Part shown: positions 9,935 through 21,648 of the stretch, in pieces | How the letters are laid out: each line of letters starts with the position of its first letter | How positions within the stretch are numbered: the first letter of the stretch is position 1 | Source of the DNA: Jaltomata sinuosa | Taxonomy: Eukaryota; Streptophyta; Magnoliopsida; Solanales; Solanaceae | DNA: 64,000 nucleotides | Direction: 5' to 3' | NCBI GenBank assembly: GCA_003996215.1 | Contig: QJPP01000277.1 | Coordinates: 620,001 to 684,000, forward strand | Translations under genes and position numbers: made by a program | Notes under the pieces: generated by a model | What the model was told of the DNA's origin: nothing | The model's input: the letters and a program-made list of their open reading frames with translations, nothing else | Databases searched by the model: none

Positions 9935-11267
9935 TTATAAACGCTCAAATTGTGCTCCCCAAGTTAGAGGTCATGGCGATCGTCAGAGCAAAATACATTT
10001 ATATTTCCAACGGATGTTGGGGTCGTACCCACAGAGAACAATGTAGTCGCGATCGAGCTAATAAAGAATCCAAGCAACTTATTGAAGTTCAATTAACAAA
10101 AAGGGGAAAAGATATCTATAAGGGGGGGGGTTAGACTAAAACTAAAGATAAAAGAAATTCAAATAAAAGATAGGTTGATCAATGGCTTTCACCAAGCAAG
10201 GATAACAAGGGAGAATTGGGAATGAGAATTCAATTCACAAGACTTGCACCCGATCAACACATGGGTAGTCTTGGCTAAAGGTGCACTTAACTATCTTTCG
10301 ACTAATCAAGCAACAATCCCCATGGGTTCTCTCGAACCACCACGAGTAAGTAATAACCAACAATTTTACTTAGGTGAGTTCGGTTATCTCTAACCCCAAC
10401 TCTTAGATAGGAGTTCTCGGCAACCAAACTATCTCTAGTTTTGATCTAGAGTGAAAACCCCAAATTCCCACTATTGAATCTTCCCTAATTCAGGGAAATT
10501 CTCTATCAAGCAAAACCCCAAATTAGTAAGCTAAGTCAATGTTTGCAACCATTGACTAAAAATTTAAACAATGGAGGATTCAATAGAACCAAATAATCAA
10601 ACAAGAGCAAAATCTATATAAAAATTCAATAACCAAAAAAGTATTATCTCTAATACAAACCCAAATCTCAATTCAACAATTACACCAATAAAATAGCAAT
10701 TAAGAACAAGAGTTGAAGAATGGAAACTAAGGATTTTACAATAAAGAGCATCCAAATCTTCACTCCTATGGTGTTGGTTGATGAACTTGATCTCCAAGCT
10801 TGCAAAAATTGTGAGAATAGCCAAAAATAGATTCCAAAATAGCTGAGGAGTCTTTTGTATCAATTGGGGTTTCTAAAAGTGGGAATTTCCATATCTGTCA
10901 TGTAGCTGACGACGCCTTCATCGCGGTCGCATGATCATGCTTCACGATTGCGAGGTTTTGTGTTTTTTTCTCTCCATGCGGTCACGTGATCTCAACCTCG
11001 TGGTCGCATAGTTCTGAATTCTTCCTTGTGCATCACAGTCGCGTGATTTACTCTCGGGGTCACGATGAGTAACTTGGTGTCAGTGATCAACAGCTCCTTT
11101 TAGCTCCTATTTGACTTATTTTCACTCGAATATTTCCCGAACACTTCTAAAACACATAAACATGTAAAATAAAAGAAATTCATATCAAATTGCACTATTT
11201 ATCCACTTTATACTAGCAAAGGCATAAGATTAGAAGCTAAATAAGTAGGTAGAATACCAACTTATCA
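9935..11267 (-). repeat. LTR-A: 5' LTR of an Athila-like element
   Basis: Read on the minus strand it starts TGATAAGTTGG at 11267 and runs to about 9935, where the final CA appears mutated. The primer site at 9913-9930 shows this is the 5' LTR of a minus-strand element whose internal region continues leftward. At 11268 it abuts the leader of a second Athila-like element, so A probably inserted there. The matching 3' LTR of A is not in the window. The 88-codon frame at 10597-10863 is within the LTR and is not supported as a gene. Confidence 0.65.
10905..11080 (-). promoter_or_regulatory. Palindromic GC-rich island in LTR-A
   Basis: The words CATCGCGGTCGCATGATCAT, GCGGTCACGTGATC and GTCGCGTGAT stand in an otherwise AT-rich LTR. 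The island begins with CCTTCATCGCGGTC, nearly the phrase that opens the island of the unrelated F LTR (CCTTCATCGCGATC at 15010). I see no strong TATA box. Confidence 0.5.
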
Positions 11268-11476
11268 ATACCCGGGTGAGATACTCCATAGTATTGACAA
11301 GGATTACCAACATATGAATACTCATCATTTAACCAATATTTTCCCCTAGATATCATGTTAAGATGAGTAGTAAAATATATATAAAAAAATAATAAACTAT
11401 CTATACAAGAACATAAAATATATATAAAAATTTAAATAAAAAAAGGTTTAACCTGGATAAATAGTTAATTTCTAAG
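11268..11476 (-). repeat. Leader region of Athila-like element B
   Basis: AT-rich sequence between the LTR-A insertion point and the B primer site. By position it is the 5' untranslated region of element B; no ORF is supported. Confidence 0.4.
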
Positions 11477-11494
11477 TCCCCGGCAACAACGTCA
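11477..11494 (-). other. Primer-binding site, tRNA-Asp type, next to LTR-B
   Basis: Minus-strand TGACGTTGTTGCCGGGGA differs from the Athila tRNA-Asp site at three positions, all of G-to-A or C-to-T type, as expected from decay of methylated cytosines. Confidence 0.65.
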
Positions 11495-11503
11495 AAAACT
11501 TAT

Positions 11504-12600
11504 TGTATCCAAATACACACACAAGTGCACGCAGTTATACAAGTAATATAGGATTGTAAGTCCAGATATCTACTAAATTAAACTAATGCTAATTATTTAA
11601 TCAAGCGGTAAATATAAAAGAAGAATTTATGACTAAACTAAACTAAAAAAATAAAAAGAAGTTGACTAATGAACAATTAACCAAATAAAGAGTAGATTTT
11701 TACGTAATCAATACGATAAAATCGAATGTGATAAAATTGATCTAGAATTATGAATTCGCCAGCAATCATGTTGAGTAAATAATTTTATTGACTTATTTAG
11801 TTATCTAATTATTGATTTACGGGGTTGATGACATAGTTATGGTCTTTCCAGCCTCTAATCTTCTATCCAGAATAGCCTCACAACTAAATCATTGAGCAGG
11901 GATGTGATATTCTATTCCGAACGCAATTATGTCTTCCCATTTTGTAATCAAGTAAGGCGATCTAGGTATATTTCTATCTTAACCGCAAATCAAGTCTTTG
12001 TTTTACCATTAACAAGATCTTACTCACTATATTCTTCATTCAATCCCAATGATTCTTCTTTTGAGTTTACAATGAGAATATGTATTTATTTCAATGTGAG
12101 CTAAGCATTAAAATAGTAAGCTCAAAAATATAAGAACAACTAATATGATAATTTTGAAAATCAAATCAAGAGTCTACTACAATAATAATGAAATTACCAT
12201 AGTCCTAGAATGAGAAGTTTAACTCCACATAGATATGGAGAATTTACAACAAATCATCATAAAAAAACATGAAAATAAAGAATAACGGAGAAGAAAAAAT
12301 AAAACTATTTTTTGTGGCCTCCACGACGGCTCCTAGCTCTTCCTTGGTCAAAATTTGTGTTAAAGTCGAGTTTAGGGATGTATTTATAGATATAGAAAAT
12401 AACCCTCAATCTTTGTCGAACTAGGAGTAGGATTTGGATAATTTTTCATTGCGGATTAGAGTTGGGGCAGAGCGCCAGCCATAGCCCCACCGGCCTATGG
12501 AGCAGCGCACAAGCCATAGCTCTACCTGCCTGTGGGGCGGCACCCCAAGAAGACAGATCAATGTATCATAAAGAACCAGTATAGCCATAAAACCTACTGA
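11504..12600 (-). repeat. LTR-B: truncated 5' LTR of an Athila-like element
   Basis: The left border TGTATCCAAATACACAC..AAGTGCACGCAG aligns with the left border of LTR-C (56188, TGGAATATAGACACGCAAGTG). The primer site at 11477-11494 makes it a 5' LTR. Its other end is missing: somewhere between 12565 and 12660 the sequence becomes gag of element F. Confidence 0.6.
12381..12560 (-). promoter_or_regulatory. TATA box and palindromic island in LTR-B
   Basis: Minus-strand TCTATAAATA (12381-12390) is a TATA box. Upstream in sense, 12450-12560 holds the dyad CCATAG..CTATGG and the word GGGGCGGCACCCC. The arrangement is the same as in the other LTRs here. Confidence 0.6.
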
Positions 12601-12639
12601 GGGTTGGGCTGGCCCCACACCTTTGGCTCATAATGCACA

Positions 12640-12815
12640 TCCTCAATCTTAAAATTTGGCACTGGCAACAGTAACCAATTTTAGGCCTGAGATGGTGCCG
12701 CAGCCTATCCCCTACCTCGACCTCTGGGTTGACCTCTACCCTATTCCCTAGCTAGGGCTCTAAATGTAGGCGCAAAGGCCTCGTTCTCACCATCCGTTGA
12801 TCTTGTCCGAACCAT
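12640..12815 (-). pseudogene. Gag N-terminus of chromovirus-like element F
   Basis: The minus-strand frame opens at 12815 with MVRTRSTDG and continues into a Gly/Arg-rich stretch (GRGQPRGRGRG), like the start of the N Gag (ARGRGGRTGKVRGRPR). Two in-frame stops interrupt it, and it runs out where the Athila LTR-B sequence begins. It is the only coding piece left of F, whose remaining internal region and 3' LTR are lost or outside the window. Confidence 0.6.
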
Positions 12816-13009
12816 CTGAGCAAGAGTGAAACAATAAGTATTTAGAAGTCGATAAAGTCAAGGACGCACAATAAGGGATCAACCAAGATGGAATCTTTCG
12901 TAGGAATTCCCTATAGCCTCTCGGATATAGGATACGAATGTCATCGTATCAATCTACGAGACTCTACTAGACACCTTGCTCTTGCATTGGTAAGACCGGT
13001 GAACCTAAA
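12816..13009 (-). other. Leader of element F
   Basis: Non-coding stretch between gag and primer site. It is recognisably similar to the N leader (34806-35011): both contain ACTCTACTAGACA, and then GGTGAACCT before the primer site. Confidence 0.6.
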
Positions 13010-13021
13010 GCTCTGATACTA
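13010..13021 (-). other. Primer-binding site of F, initiator tRNA-Met type
   Basis: The minus strand reads AGTATCAGAGC next to the LTR. The usual site is TGGTATCAGAGC, so the first bases have changed. Confidence 0.65.
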
Positions 13022-14989
13022 CTCGTCAAAATCCAAAATTGGGCCGTGATGGTACCTACTAAAAACCCCCAGTAGGAAAGACAACCCAAGAATACGATAA
13101 AATGACTAAGCATCTAAACAAGGAAAGCAGAAGAAAAATATGCAATATAAGGGCCAACAATATAGATACATACCCACAGTACTAAATATATAAAAATGGC
13201 CCTAAAGTGACCAGAAAGATGAACATATACAAGAACCAACCCTGGACCTGGTGTCACCGATATAACAATATCTAAAGTATGGAATATAGCTATACAATAT
13301 ATACTGTCTATCCAGAACATAAAATATAAATAGAAGAGTAGACAGAAAGCAATAAAAGTCTCCAAACATTGGGAGCACACCACGATTCAAACAACAGTTG
13401 GCCATGAATGAGAGATGATCATCAGTGAGGATGGCTCATACTAGGTGTTGCATTAGAAAAAGATATAGAGTGTAGTATGAGTACCAAAATATGGGGTACC
13501 CAGTAGGCATCATAGGCCGATCGAGCTTAGAAAGATAATATATATTATAAGATACATGAAAGTAACCTAGTTATAGGGATCCACCTAAATCTAGTTATCA
13601 ACTGACAAGAGCTATAATCTAACCAATAGTGAAGATAATAATGATAAATAAATTAGGCATTTCAAGCAGACTCAATCAACATACAATGAGGTGCAGCATG
13701 AGATTGATGCGGTGCAGTATGCGGCCGATGCAATATGAGCCAGGAATCCCACCATCGGATGAACAATTAGTAAATATGAGTCCAAAATTCTGTATTGAAC
13801 ATGCAATAAGTAAGTATAAGTCCAAAATCCTAGTATCGGACATGCAATAAGTAAAGTGCCTTCCACAAAGCATAAATCAGTATAAAGGGAGGTGTATTAG
13901 CTTTTAAATACAAAAACTGTAGTAAAATAGTACAAATTCTTTTTTAAAAAACTTTAAAATGTATAGTAACATTGAAAACCCCCTTTTTAACTCGAAAACC
14001 AACCATTATTTCATAGAAAAACCCATTGATGTGCCAAGTTCATAAACGCAAAAATGAATGTAAGCACTTCATTACTCAATCAAATACAAAAATATACACC
14101 AAAAATAGGTCCAAAGCTCCCTTCAAACAAAGTACTCATCTGGAACTCCATCCAGTCCAAAGCTATGGCCTCGGGCCCATAGTTACACAATTAACGATAA
14201 ATAACGATGAAAAATGGAACTATAAAATGAAAAATAAACCAAGACACCTACTCTACCTCTAAAACCTCCTAAAAATTACTCTAAGAATACTAGGCTAGCC
14301 ACAACAAGCCTGCAAGCACTTAAACTAAGGATAAGCATGATAGTACTATTCTACAGTCCCAAAAATAACCAAAAATAAGCAGAAGACATGATTTAAGCCT
14401 AATTCTAGTCTGAAACCTACCCTAACATTCATGCAACTCATAACATATAAAATCTAACTAAACCAGGTCTAGAGATACATAAACCGTTAGCTACCTCGGG
14501 GCTGAACTATAAGCACGAATCATCAATTATGTACCTTTCCTTTCCAAATAGCCTAAGAATGCTTCCACACTATCATAAACATAGTCTATACATTAAAACA
14601 TAAAAAACAACACCCATATTACTATACAAAATTTTGAGCTAGAAATTGGGTTGGAAAATGACCCTCAGGGTCCGTGCAGTAAAACAGAAAACTAAAATTA
14701 CAATTATGTTTGTAGCGGGTTCTTAAACCCATGCCCAAAATTTGTGTGCAAATGGAACTCATTTTGGGGTCCAAAATAGCCCCAAAGGTTGACTTGATCA
14801 AGAGAATCAAACAAGGATTTTTAACTGAATAAACAAAGAAGAAATGCAAATAAATAATGGAAAAGAGGTAGGGGAATGTAATGAACTTATCAGGAATAAT
14901 AATAGTGCAATAGAGCTCCAAAATCAGCTCTTGAAGCTCAATAACAATGGAGAAATTTAGAAATGAGGAGGGAAAAATGAAGTTAGCAG

Positions 14990-15180
14990 CTTATATAGCT
15001 GGCAGGAGTCCTTCATCGCGATCACGAGGGACCCCACACGATCGTTAAGAATACACTGGCCAGACCATCATGATCGCTATGGTCTATTCTCATAATCATA
15101 AAGAACAAGCTGGATCGAGTCTCAGTTGTCCTTCATTGCGATCACAAAGAACCCCTTGCGATCGCAATGGTTAAAAAGTT
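14990..15180 (-). promoter_or_regulatory. TATA box and GCGATCGC-word island in LTR F
   Basis: Minus-strand AGCTATATAAG (14990-15000) is a TATA box. Directly upstream in sense lie CATCGCGATCACGAGG, CACGATCG, TGCGATCACA and TTGCGATCGCAATGG (to 15170). The closest relative is the island of LTR K. Confidence 0.65.
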
Positions 15181-15203
15181 GTACCATTGTAAATGTGATG
15201 GTC

Positions 15204-15208
15204 ACCTC
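15204..15208. other. Target-site duplication of S2 (left copy)
   Basis: ACCTC here is repeated at 18112-18116, immediately after the S2 terminus. Confidence 0.85.
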
Positions 15209-15384
15209 TGTAATATCCCATCCCTTTAAATATATGTACGACCAAGGTAATATCGATGGATTTATTTGAAAATGTAAAAGTGAGGGTGAATTTAAGCTAA
15301 AGTCTAAGAATTCAACTATACTAAAGTGGAAAATATAGTTTGAGGGAACGAGACTTGAAAAGGCAATTGAAGTTGGAAACAAGA

Positions 15385-15704
15385 AAGCCGCCTACTTGCT
15401 AGAGTTATGTGCTTCACCTACTAGCGTAAATATCCTACGTGTTTTGACTTTCTACGTCATTAAGCTATTTATTTTGACATCCTAATTGCTTGATCTACAT
15501 GAATATAAACCTACAATTAATGGATGGGATAAAGGAAATATGGCCTAATGTTTAAAAGTTATAAGGCCCAAAACATAAGAAGTTATCAAGTAGGTAGATC
15601 ACCTACTTTGACTTTTTTTAGGCCCAATTTGTTTTCTAATGAAGGAGTGGGCTGGGGCAAGGGCCAAGGCCCAAAACCCATCTGAAAATAGCCAATATAT
15701 ATCC
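15385..15704 (+). promoter_or_regulatory. CCTAC-word island and TATA box in S2
   Basis: Words CCTACTTG, CACCTACTAGCG and CCTACGTG lead to a perfect 8-bp inverted repeat AAGTAGGT..ACCTACTT (15588-15608). CAATATATATCC at 15693-15704 is the likely TATA box. Confidence 0.5.
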
Positions 15705-17712
15705 ATATATTCAGCTATTTCTCCAGAAATTTTCACAAGATAAACAAAAACTAAATATCTCTCTCTCTTTTAGCTCTTCTTGGCAGCCCTCTTTCCCCCC
15801 TTAGGGTTCTTGACTTCTTTCTCCTTGTTATCAAGCTTTAAAGTATGTTTTTGGATATACTTTATCATGGTTTTTATATATTAAATCTGGTGGATTGAAG
15901 CTCCATACATTGGTAGAGTTTGGGCAGCCTTTGTGAGAAAGAAGCTCCTTGGCAGCTCCTTGTTGTGTGATGTTGTCTTAAAGTATTTTATTCTTGTTGT
16001 AAGGTCCTATTTTGGAGTAAGATATTTGATGTTGAAGAAGTCAAGTTAAGACTCGAATGTTACAGAAAAATTAAGGTAAAATTCGTTCTGTCCATACCTT
16101 ATTATATATGAGAAGAAATAGGTAATTCTAGACGTAATTGTAGTATGAACTCATTAGACAGTGATCGGAAGCCATGAGTCCAAGTTATTCAAATTTTATT
16201 GAACTGTTTTGGGGTTGTATTATATGTATTTTTAGCTTCATTGGTTGGATACCTCATATTTAGGGTTGGTTGCGGCTGTTTTGAGATTGAAATTGAAATT
16301 GTAGAGTGTGGCGATACGCCCAGTTTTTTATTATCGTGCAGACATACTGCCCGTTTAATTATAGTGGACTATTTTTAAGCCCCACATGGTTATTAGCTGC
16401 TATAAATATATCCAATATGTTTCTAACTTATGGATGTAATAAGATAAGGGAATTAGAAAGAATCATAAGTATAAAGAGAGTCAGACGAGCAAGTCACTCG
16501 CCTAATAGCCAACATATTGCTGATATATGTAAATTGTGTTTATAGGATATTTATAATGGTTGTACCACTTGATTTTGTATAGATTTTATTCTGTTAGAAA
16601 GGGGTACTATCCACAGAAGTTTCTCGAGCCCGGATCGAGATATATAAGGCTAAAACCTCCTTCGTCGTGAGGCACGACCTTACGTCACATGTTTCTCTAC
16701 AAGGGTCTATACCATTTATATAATTTATAAAAATTGGTATTTAGTTGTTATGTTCCTTATAATTCATAGTAATCACCCCTGCATATCAACTGTTCATCGT
16801 CAATACATTCAGAGTATTCGAGCGAATTGTTACGATTCAAAGTGTTCACATAGTCATCAAAGAAATATATGTGCCTTCGTTTGTATCCATAAAACTCATA
16901 TAGTATATTTGTTATAAATCTCTATAGATAATTATCTTGTCATAGCATATTCATCATATATGCAGTAAATACATGTCCATATGATTCATTTGAAGTAGAG
17001 CAGAGTTTACTAGTTGATTCACTTAATCAGAGATTATCATCGGTCACTCAGAGTTCATAAATTATCATTCAGAGTTTGCTATTTGTACAATTGTTTTTAT
17101 TTGTAATTAATTATTCAAAGGTCCTCAAGAAATCAGTTGTTAAAATATAAATTAAGCGATGATCAGGAAACGTCAAAGATATTATATTTACTTGACTCGC
17201 AACGCGATGCTGCCTTATGCACATGGCTGAGACCAAAGACCCTCAGAGTTGAACCTACGAGCGTACCATACTATTATGGCTATATACCCTCCGAGTAGAG
17301 CCATATATAGCATATCCGCCTGCAGACTAACCCTCAAAGTTGAACCTTTATGGCTTACCATCAGAGATCATAGACTACAAGACTTAACATTTTCATATGA
17401 GATTCTGAGATAAAAGAGTTCATATGCTATCCAGTTGATATAAAACCATTGAGGCTCATATTCAGAGGCTATCATTTTTTTATTTGAAATTACCTAAGTT
17501 ACTTGATTCCACAACGAATTGTATCATTTGATCCCATATTAATAAAGAACTAAAAAGACAATTATATAATAATTTCATATAATTTCAGAGTAATTTCAGT
17601 TGAGCATAGTATTGATTCCTTCATTGTGTTATCTTACCTATACTTGTTATTTTGTCTGCCTTACATACCATTACATGTTATATATGTACTGAAACCTTTA
17701 TGAAATAGGGTA

Positions 17713-17732
17713 CTGCATTCTTTTAAATGCAG
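17713..17732 (+). promoter_or_regulatory. Conserved LTR stem-loop, S2 copy
   Basis: CTGCATT-CTTTTA-AATGCAG forms a 7-bp stem, 379 nt before the LTR 3' end. Compared with S1 (CTGCAC/GTGCAG) the sixth pair has changed from C-G to T-A on both strands. Confidence 0.65.
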
Positions 17733-18111
17733 GACTAGGTACACAGAGTTGCAGACCTCCTCAGTATACACTATTGTGTATCAGTAGAGCAGACAGTGAG
17801 CTTCATTTCTTCTGGAGCTAGTTTAGAGATAGTACTCTCTTTTGTTGTACATGTTTGTATGGTATGGGTATAGCAAAGTCCTGTCCTGACCACTTGATAG
17901 TTGCATAGTTTTGTACTCTTTTAGAGGCTTCGTGGACACTATAGTATGATTGTTTTCTATTAGTTGGTCGTAGGCCATTGTATATGCATGTATAATCCTT
18001 ATTAGTTGTCTCTAGTACATGAATCCTTGATATGTCATATGTCTTAGATTATCTGCATAGCATATATGTATATATGGTCTTTATCTACCCATGCAAAATT
18101 GGGGTATGACA

Positions 18112-18116
18112 ACCTC
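18112..18116. other. Target-site duplication of S2 (right copy)
   Basis: ACCTC, identical to 15204-15208. Confidence 0.85.
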
Positions 18117-18503
18117 GCGGTTCCGATGACCAAAAAGCATGTAACATTACAGCAAATACCAACAAAGTTTCAAGGCTAAAAAATCACTGGATGGACCCTC
18201 GGTATTCATTTGGAACCCTGTAAATACAAATCAGATATGCTACCCTACCAAAAATGATATTTCAGACTAAAAAAAATTGACGAAATTTTCAGTGGAGATT
18301 GATTTAATAAAAAGTGGACCCCATACTCAAAAATTAACTTTTACGAAAAAGAAACCCAATAGCCTTGAATGAGTCTGGAAGTCTCGAGACTTGAACCAAA
18401 GATCTGAATGTTGATCAAAGTCAACTCTTCTAGCTTTAAGAATTTTAAAACAGGAAAATGGGCTTAAAATACAAACAAACTACCTGGGAACCAAACTGTC
18501 AAT
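18117..18503 (-). repeat. LTR of element F, segment 2 of 3
   Basis: It continues the F LTR after S2 and resembles K LTR at about 60180-60620 (e.g. GAGTCTGGAAG, CAACTCTT..CTTTAAGA). It ends with TCAAT (18499-18503), the target-site duplication of O. Confidence 0.75.
18499..18503. other. Target-site duplication of O (left copy)
   Basis: TCAAT, repeated at 49488-49492. Removing O joins AAACTGTCAAT to CTTGATAAGTCATAAATGACC, which matches the uninterrupted K LTR at 60617-60645. Confidence 0.9.
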
Positions 18504-19120
18504 TGTTTTATCGCATTTTCACTTCCTTTTTGAAAGAAAAAGCAACTTTATTTAAGAAATGATTTTTGACTTGTATTAAATTCGAAAACTTAAGAAAATT
18601 CTCAAATTTAATTAAAACAGAGTCGCCACTTAATTTTTAGGAAAAATCAAGAAAACCATTTGAAAAATATTCGAAAGATTTAAAACAGATAAAAATCTTT
18701 GAATTTAAGAAATCCAGGTAAGAAGTTCATATTAATATCTCGAGAAGATTTTTAAGGCACTTGAAATATCCACTAACACGCGATTATCCAACTATTTTTC
18801 TAGCTTAAAATTAATTCGACTAACTTTGGAAGCATGGGAATTTGTTTAACAAGTGAAGAAAAGAATTGTTTTCATGAGACAAGAGAGTATTTGTTTATAG
18901 GAAAAGGATAAGGAATTTTAATCAAAATTTGCAAGTAAGACGTATTGACACTTTTTAAGAACTAAACAAGGTTTCAAAATTTGTTTAATCAATTTAAAAC
19001 AAATAAAGTGACTAGCTTGCGAAAAGAGATAACGGTACTCTGAGGGAAATTAACTAAATTAATTAAAAGAGTTAGTGTCATACAAAGAGTCCAATACAAA
19101 ATAAATTAAACTAAAGAAAG

Positions 19121-19274
19121 GAAGAAGTTGGGTTTAGGCACTTAGGCACTTAGGGCCAAACCCCTACAAAATGTCCATTTGGACTACCATTTCTTAGGAA
19201 GAAGTTGGGTTTAGGCACTTAGGCACTTAGGGCCAAACCCCTACAAAATGTCCATTTGGACTACCATTTCTTGG
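19121..19274. repeat. 77-bp tandem duplication inside the O 3' LTR
   Basis: Two nearly identical 77-bp copies starting GAAGAAGTTGGGTTTAGGCA (19121 and 19198). The 5' LTR has a single copy at about 45964, so the duplication arose after or during insertion. Confidence 0.85.
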
Positions 19275-21637
19275 GTTAAACCCATTTATTAAATCTGCTT
19301 ATTTGGCCGTCTCTGTATTTTTTCTTCCCTTTCCTTCGTGTATGGGACTTAGGCCACACTCATTTTTTCTTTGAATTTCCGCAACTTTTACCCTATTAGG
19401 GCCTTGAGGAGGTAGACTCGAAATGTATTTGGGCCTAATCTAGCCCGTCGAGGTGATACAAAAACAATGGAGAGGCCTCGAATGGACTCGGAGGTAGCAT
19501 ATCATGCAAGAAAATAAGGATAAGGATTAGTAAGAGGACATGAGCAATCCAACATAGATAATAAATTATTGAATTAACTTAAAGGCCAGACAATAATCTG
19601 AAGCCAAGAAAAATCATTTCACTGGAGAAAATAGTTGAACTAATTTGAGGATATCAAGCTACTGGTTGAATGAAACATGTCAACTGATCTTTCTCTGAAA
19701 CGTACATAAACTAGCATCCTAGATTATAAGTCTTACGAGAAAACTATTCCATTAAAATTCTAGGTTCGCGAACCAGTAAAGAACAATAGTATGGCTGTAT
19801 GTATCAAAGGGTGAAGAACGTTTCACTTAATCAGCTAAGTACCTCCTGGAAGGCTTAAACAAGGAAACAATGGAACCAAACTTTTGTGAGGACACCAAAA
19901 CCATAGAGAACTCACTTTTAAACACATCGTAAGGGATGGATGAGATTCCAATTATTTTGTAAAGACACAAAGGGATAAACATTACACGTTGCGCACATAG
20001 AGAAATCAAGACATAGCATTATTCATACTTGACTTAAACAATCCATTCATATACACACAGGGTGAGTAGTAGCCTTTCGATTAAGGGAGGGGAAAAGCAA
20101 AACGGCAGGATAATGGACCTAAAGCACAAAGACACTTTTCAATTTTGAAGATTAACACGAGTGGAAAAACTCGATAACTCAACTTTTGGCATTGATTACG
20201 ATAGTAAAGACAGATTCACATTCAAAACCAAAGATCAAAACCTCTTAGGGATACAAATTTTCCAATTTTTATAGAACATACCAAGGAAACTACTTGAAAT
20301 CAGGTCTTAACCCCAAACAAATAACACGACCAAATGCTTAGGCATAATCATTAGCCAATAAAAGATGAACTGACTTCTTCGTGTCAGGTTGCTCTTTAAT
20401 AAACTTGAAACTACTGGACAATCAAGAAAAGAGGAGATTTGGTGAATATTCAGAGAGGAACAATTGATGCTTCAGGCAATCGTTATGAAAACAAATAAAT
20501 GAAACCAATTTTACAGTGAAAACAAATGACCCAAACAGAACAACACTCGATCAAATAGACCATCTCTCAGGCTACTTCTTCATTAAGCAAAGATCTTTTA
20601 GTTTCACCCAACAATCAAATAAACGAGTAAGGAAAACGGGTTTTGTGATGATTATTTCCCATATGCAGACAACAACCAAACATTTTTTTCATGCCATTCT
20701 TTTAAGTTAAGACCATGTCAAACCAAGGGAAAGATGAGGAAAATAGACTCTCGATATTTGCTAGACACATGATGATATTCAAAGAAGAAAATAAGCTTAG
20801 GATAAGTATGATTCAAGCATAATACATACAAGAAATATTTGCTTCTTAAAAAAAAGGCTACCTTTCTTACGAGCTTAGAATTTTGACAAGGGATATCTGT
20901 TTCTTTAAAAAATTAAACCATATCGAGAAGAACATATTCAAATACTTGCACATTTAATCCTTTCACGAACCATAAACGCTTAGGCTAGTTCATAGGAATC
21001 CTATTAAAACACTTCATGATAAGAGCACATAACTCAAAACACATCGACTACTCTTCAGTCATAGAGGAAAATGAATCGAACTTATAATTTCAAACTCTCA
21101 AATTCTACACCAAGATAAGGTCAACACTATATTATAATGATACATGAAAGCAGAACGTTCACAGGCAACTTCTCATGACAACACACAAAAGGGACGCTTA
21201 CATAAACATATAAAAATCGTGAAAACAGTGAGTAAAACAGATCGAAAATTTTGATGATTTTTAAACTTGAAAAACAGCTTCAAATTGGAAAACGAGCTCT
21301 AGAATCTCATTCCTAAATCCTCATCTCAACATTCAGATGTATTTTAAACAAGACCAGTCAAAATCCAACCTAAATTCATCTTAATAATGAAGAATAAAAA
21401 AAAGACAAGAGAGTTAGACGGAGAGATCACCTGTTTCCGTGCAGCGAACTAGGACTTCAACCTTCATCAGAGAAATCTTCCACCATCGGAATTTAATTTT
21501 TAGACCCATCAAAGAACAGATCTTAGTATTTTATCTCTGAAAAACTCTCTTGGTTGCGTGAAATTAGAGAAATGCTTCTCCAAAATCCCCAAGTTTTTCC
21601 CCAAAAGAGTCCAGCTACCATCTCTATGAAGGAGGGG

Positions 21638-21648
21638 CTATTTATAGG
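21638..21648 (-). promoter_or_regulatory. TATA box of O 3' LTR
   Basis: Minus-strand CCTATAAATAG, conserved in the 5' LTR at 48392-48402. It places the U3/R border about 1.1 kb into the LTR. Confidence 0.7.

Larger units (their letters stand above)
13024..15208 (-). repeat. LTR of element F, segment 1 of 3
   Basis: It starts CGTCAAAATCCAAAATTGGG and aligns with LTR L at 62402 (TGTCACGACCCAAAATTGGG) over more than a kilobase, e.g. the block GTAGTATGAGTACC..CAGTAGGCATCATAGG. The LTR is interrupted by S2 at 15209 and by O at 18504, and its end lies at 49587. The reassembled LTR would be about 2.7 kb. Short ORFs inside it (13114-13405, 13629-13873, 14622-14921) are not supported. Confidence 0.75.
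15209..18111 (+). mobile_element. S2: solo LTR with ACCTC target-site duplication
   Basis: A 2.9-kb unit starts TGTAATATCCCATCCC and ends GGGGTATGACA, with perfect 5-bp duplications on both sides. There is no coding domain, primer site or polypurine tract, so it is a solo LTR left by recombination between the two LTRs of a full element. It sits inside LTR F and therefore postdates F. The 79-codon frame at 16306-16545 is LTR sequence. Confidence 0.85.

Noticed and set aside
10123..10133. Run of about nine G residues as a quadruplex or polypurine tract
   Set aside because: A single G run inside LTR-A, not next to an LTR start; it cannot form a four-tract quadruplex alone.
20516..20710. 64-codon ORF also found at 47269-47457
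   Set aside because: It is shared only because both are LTRs of O. No domain, different ends, and it is antisense to the element.
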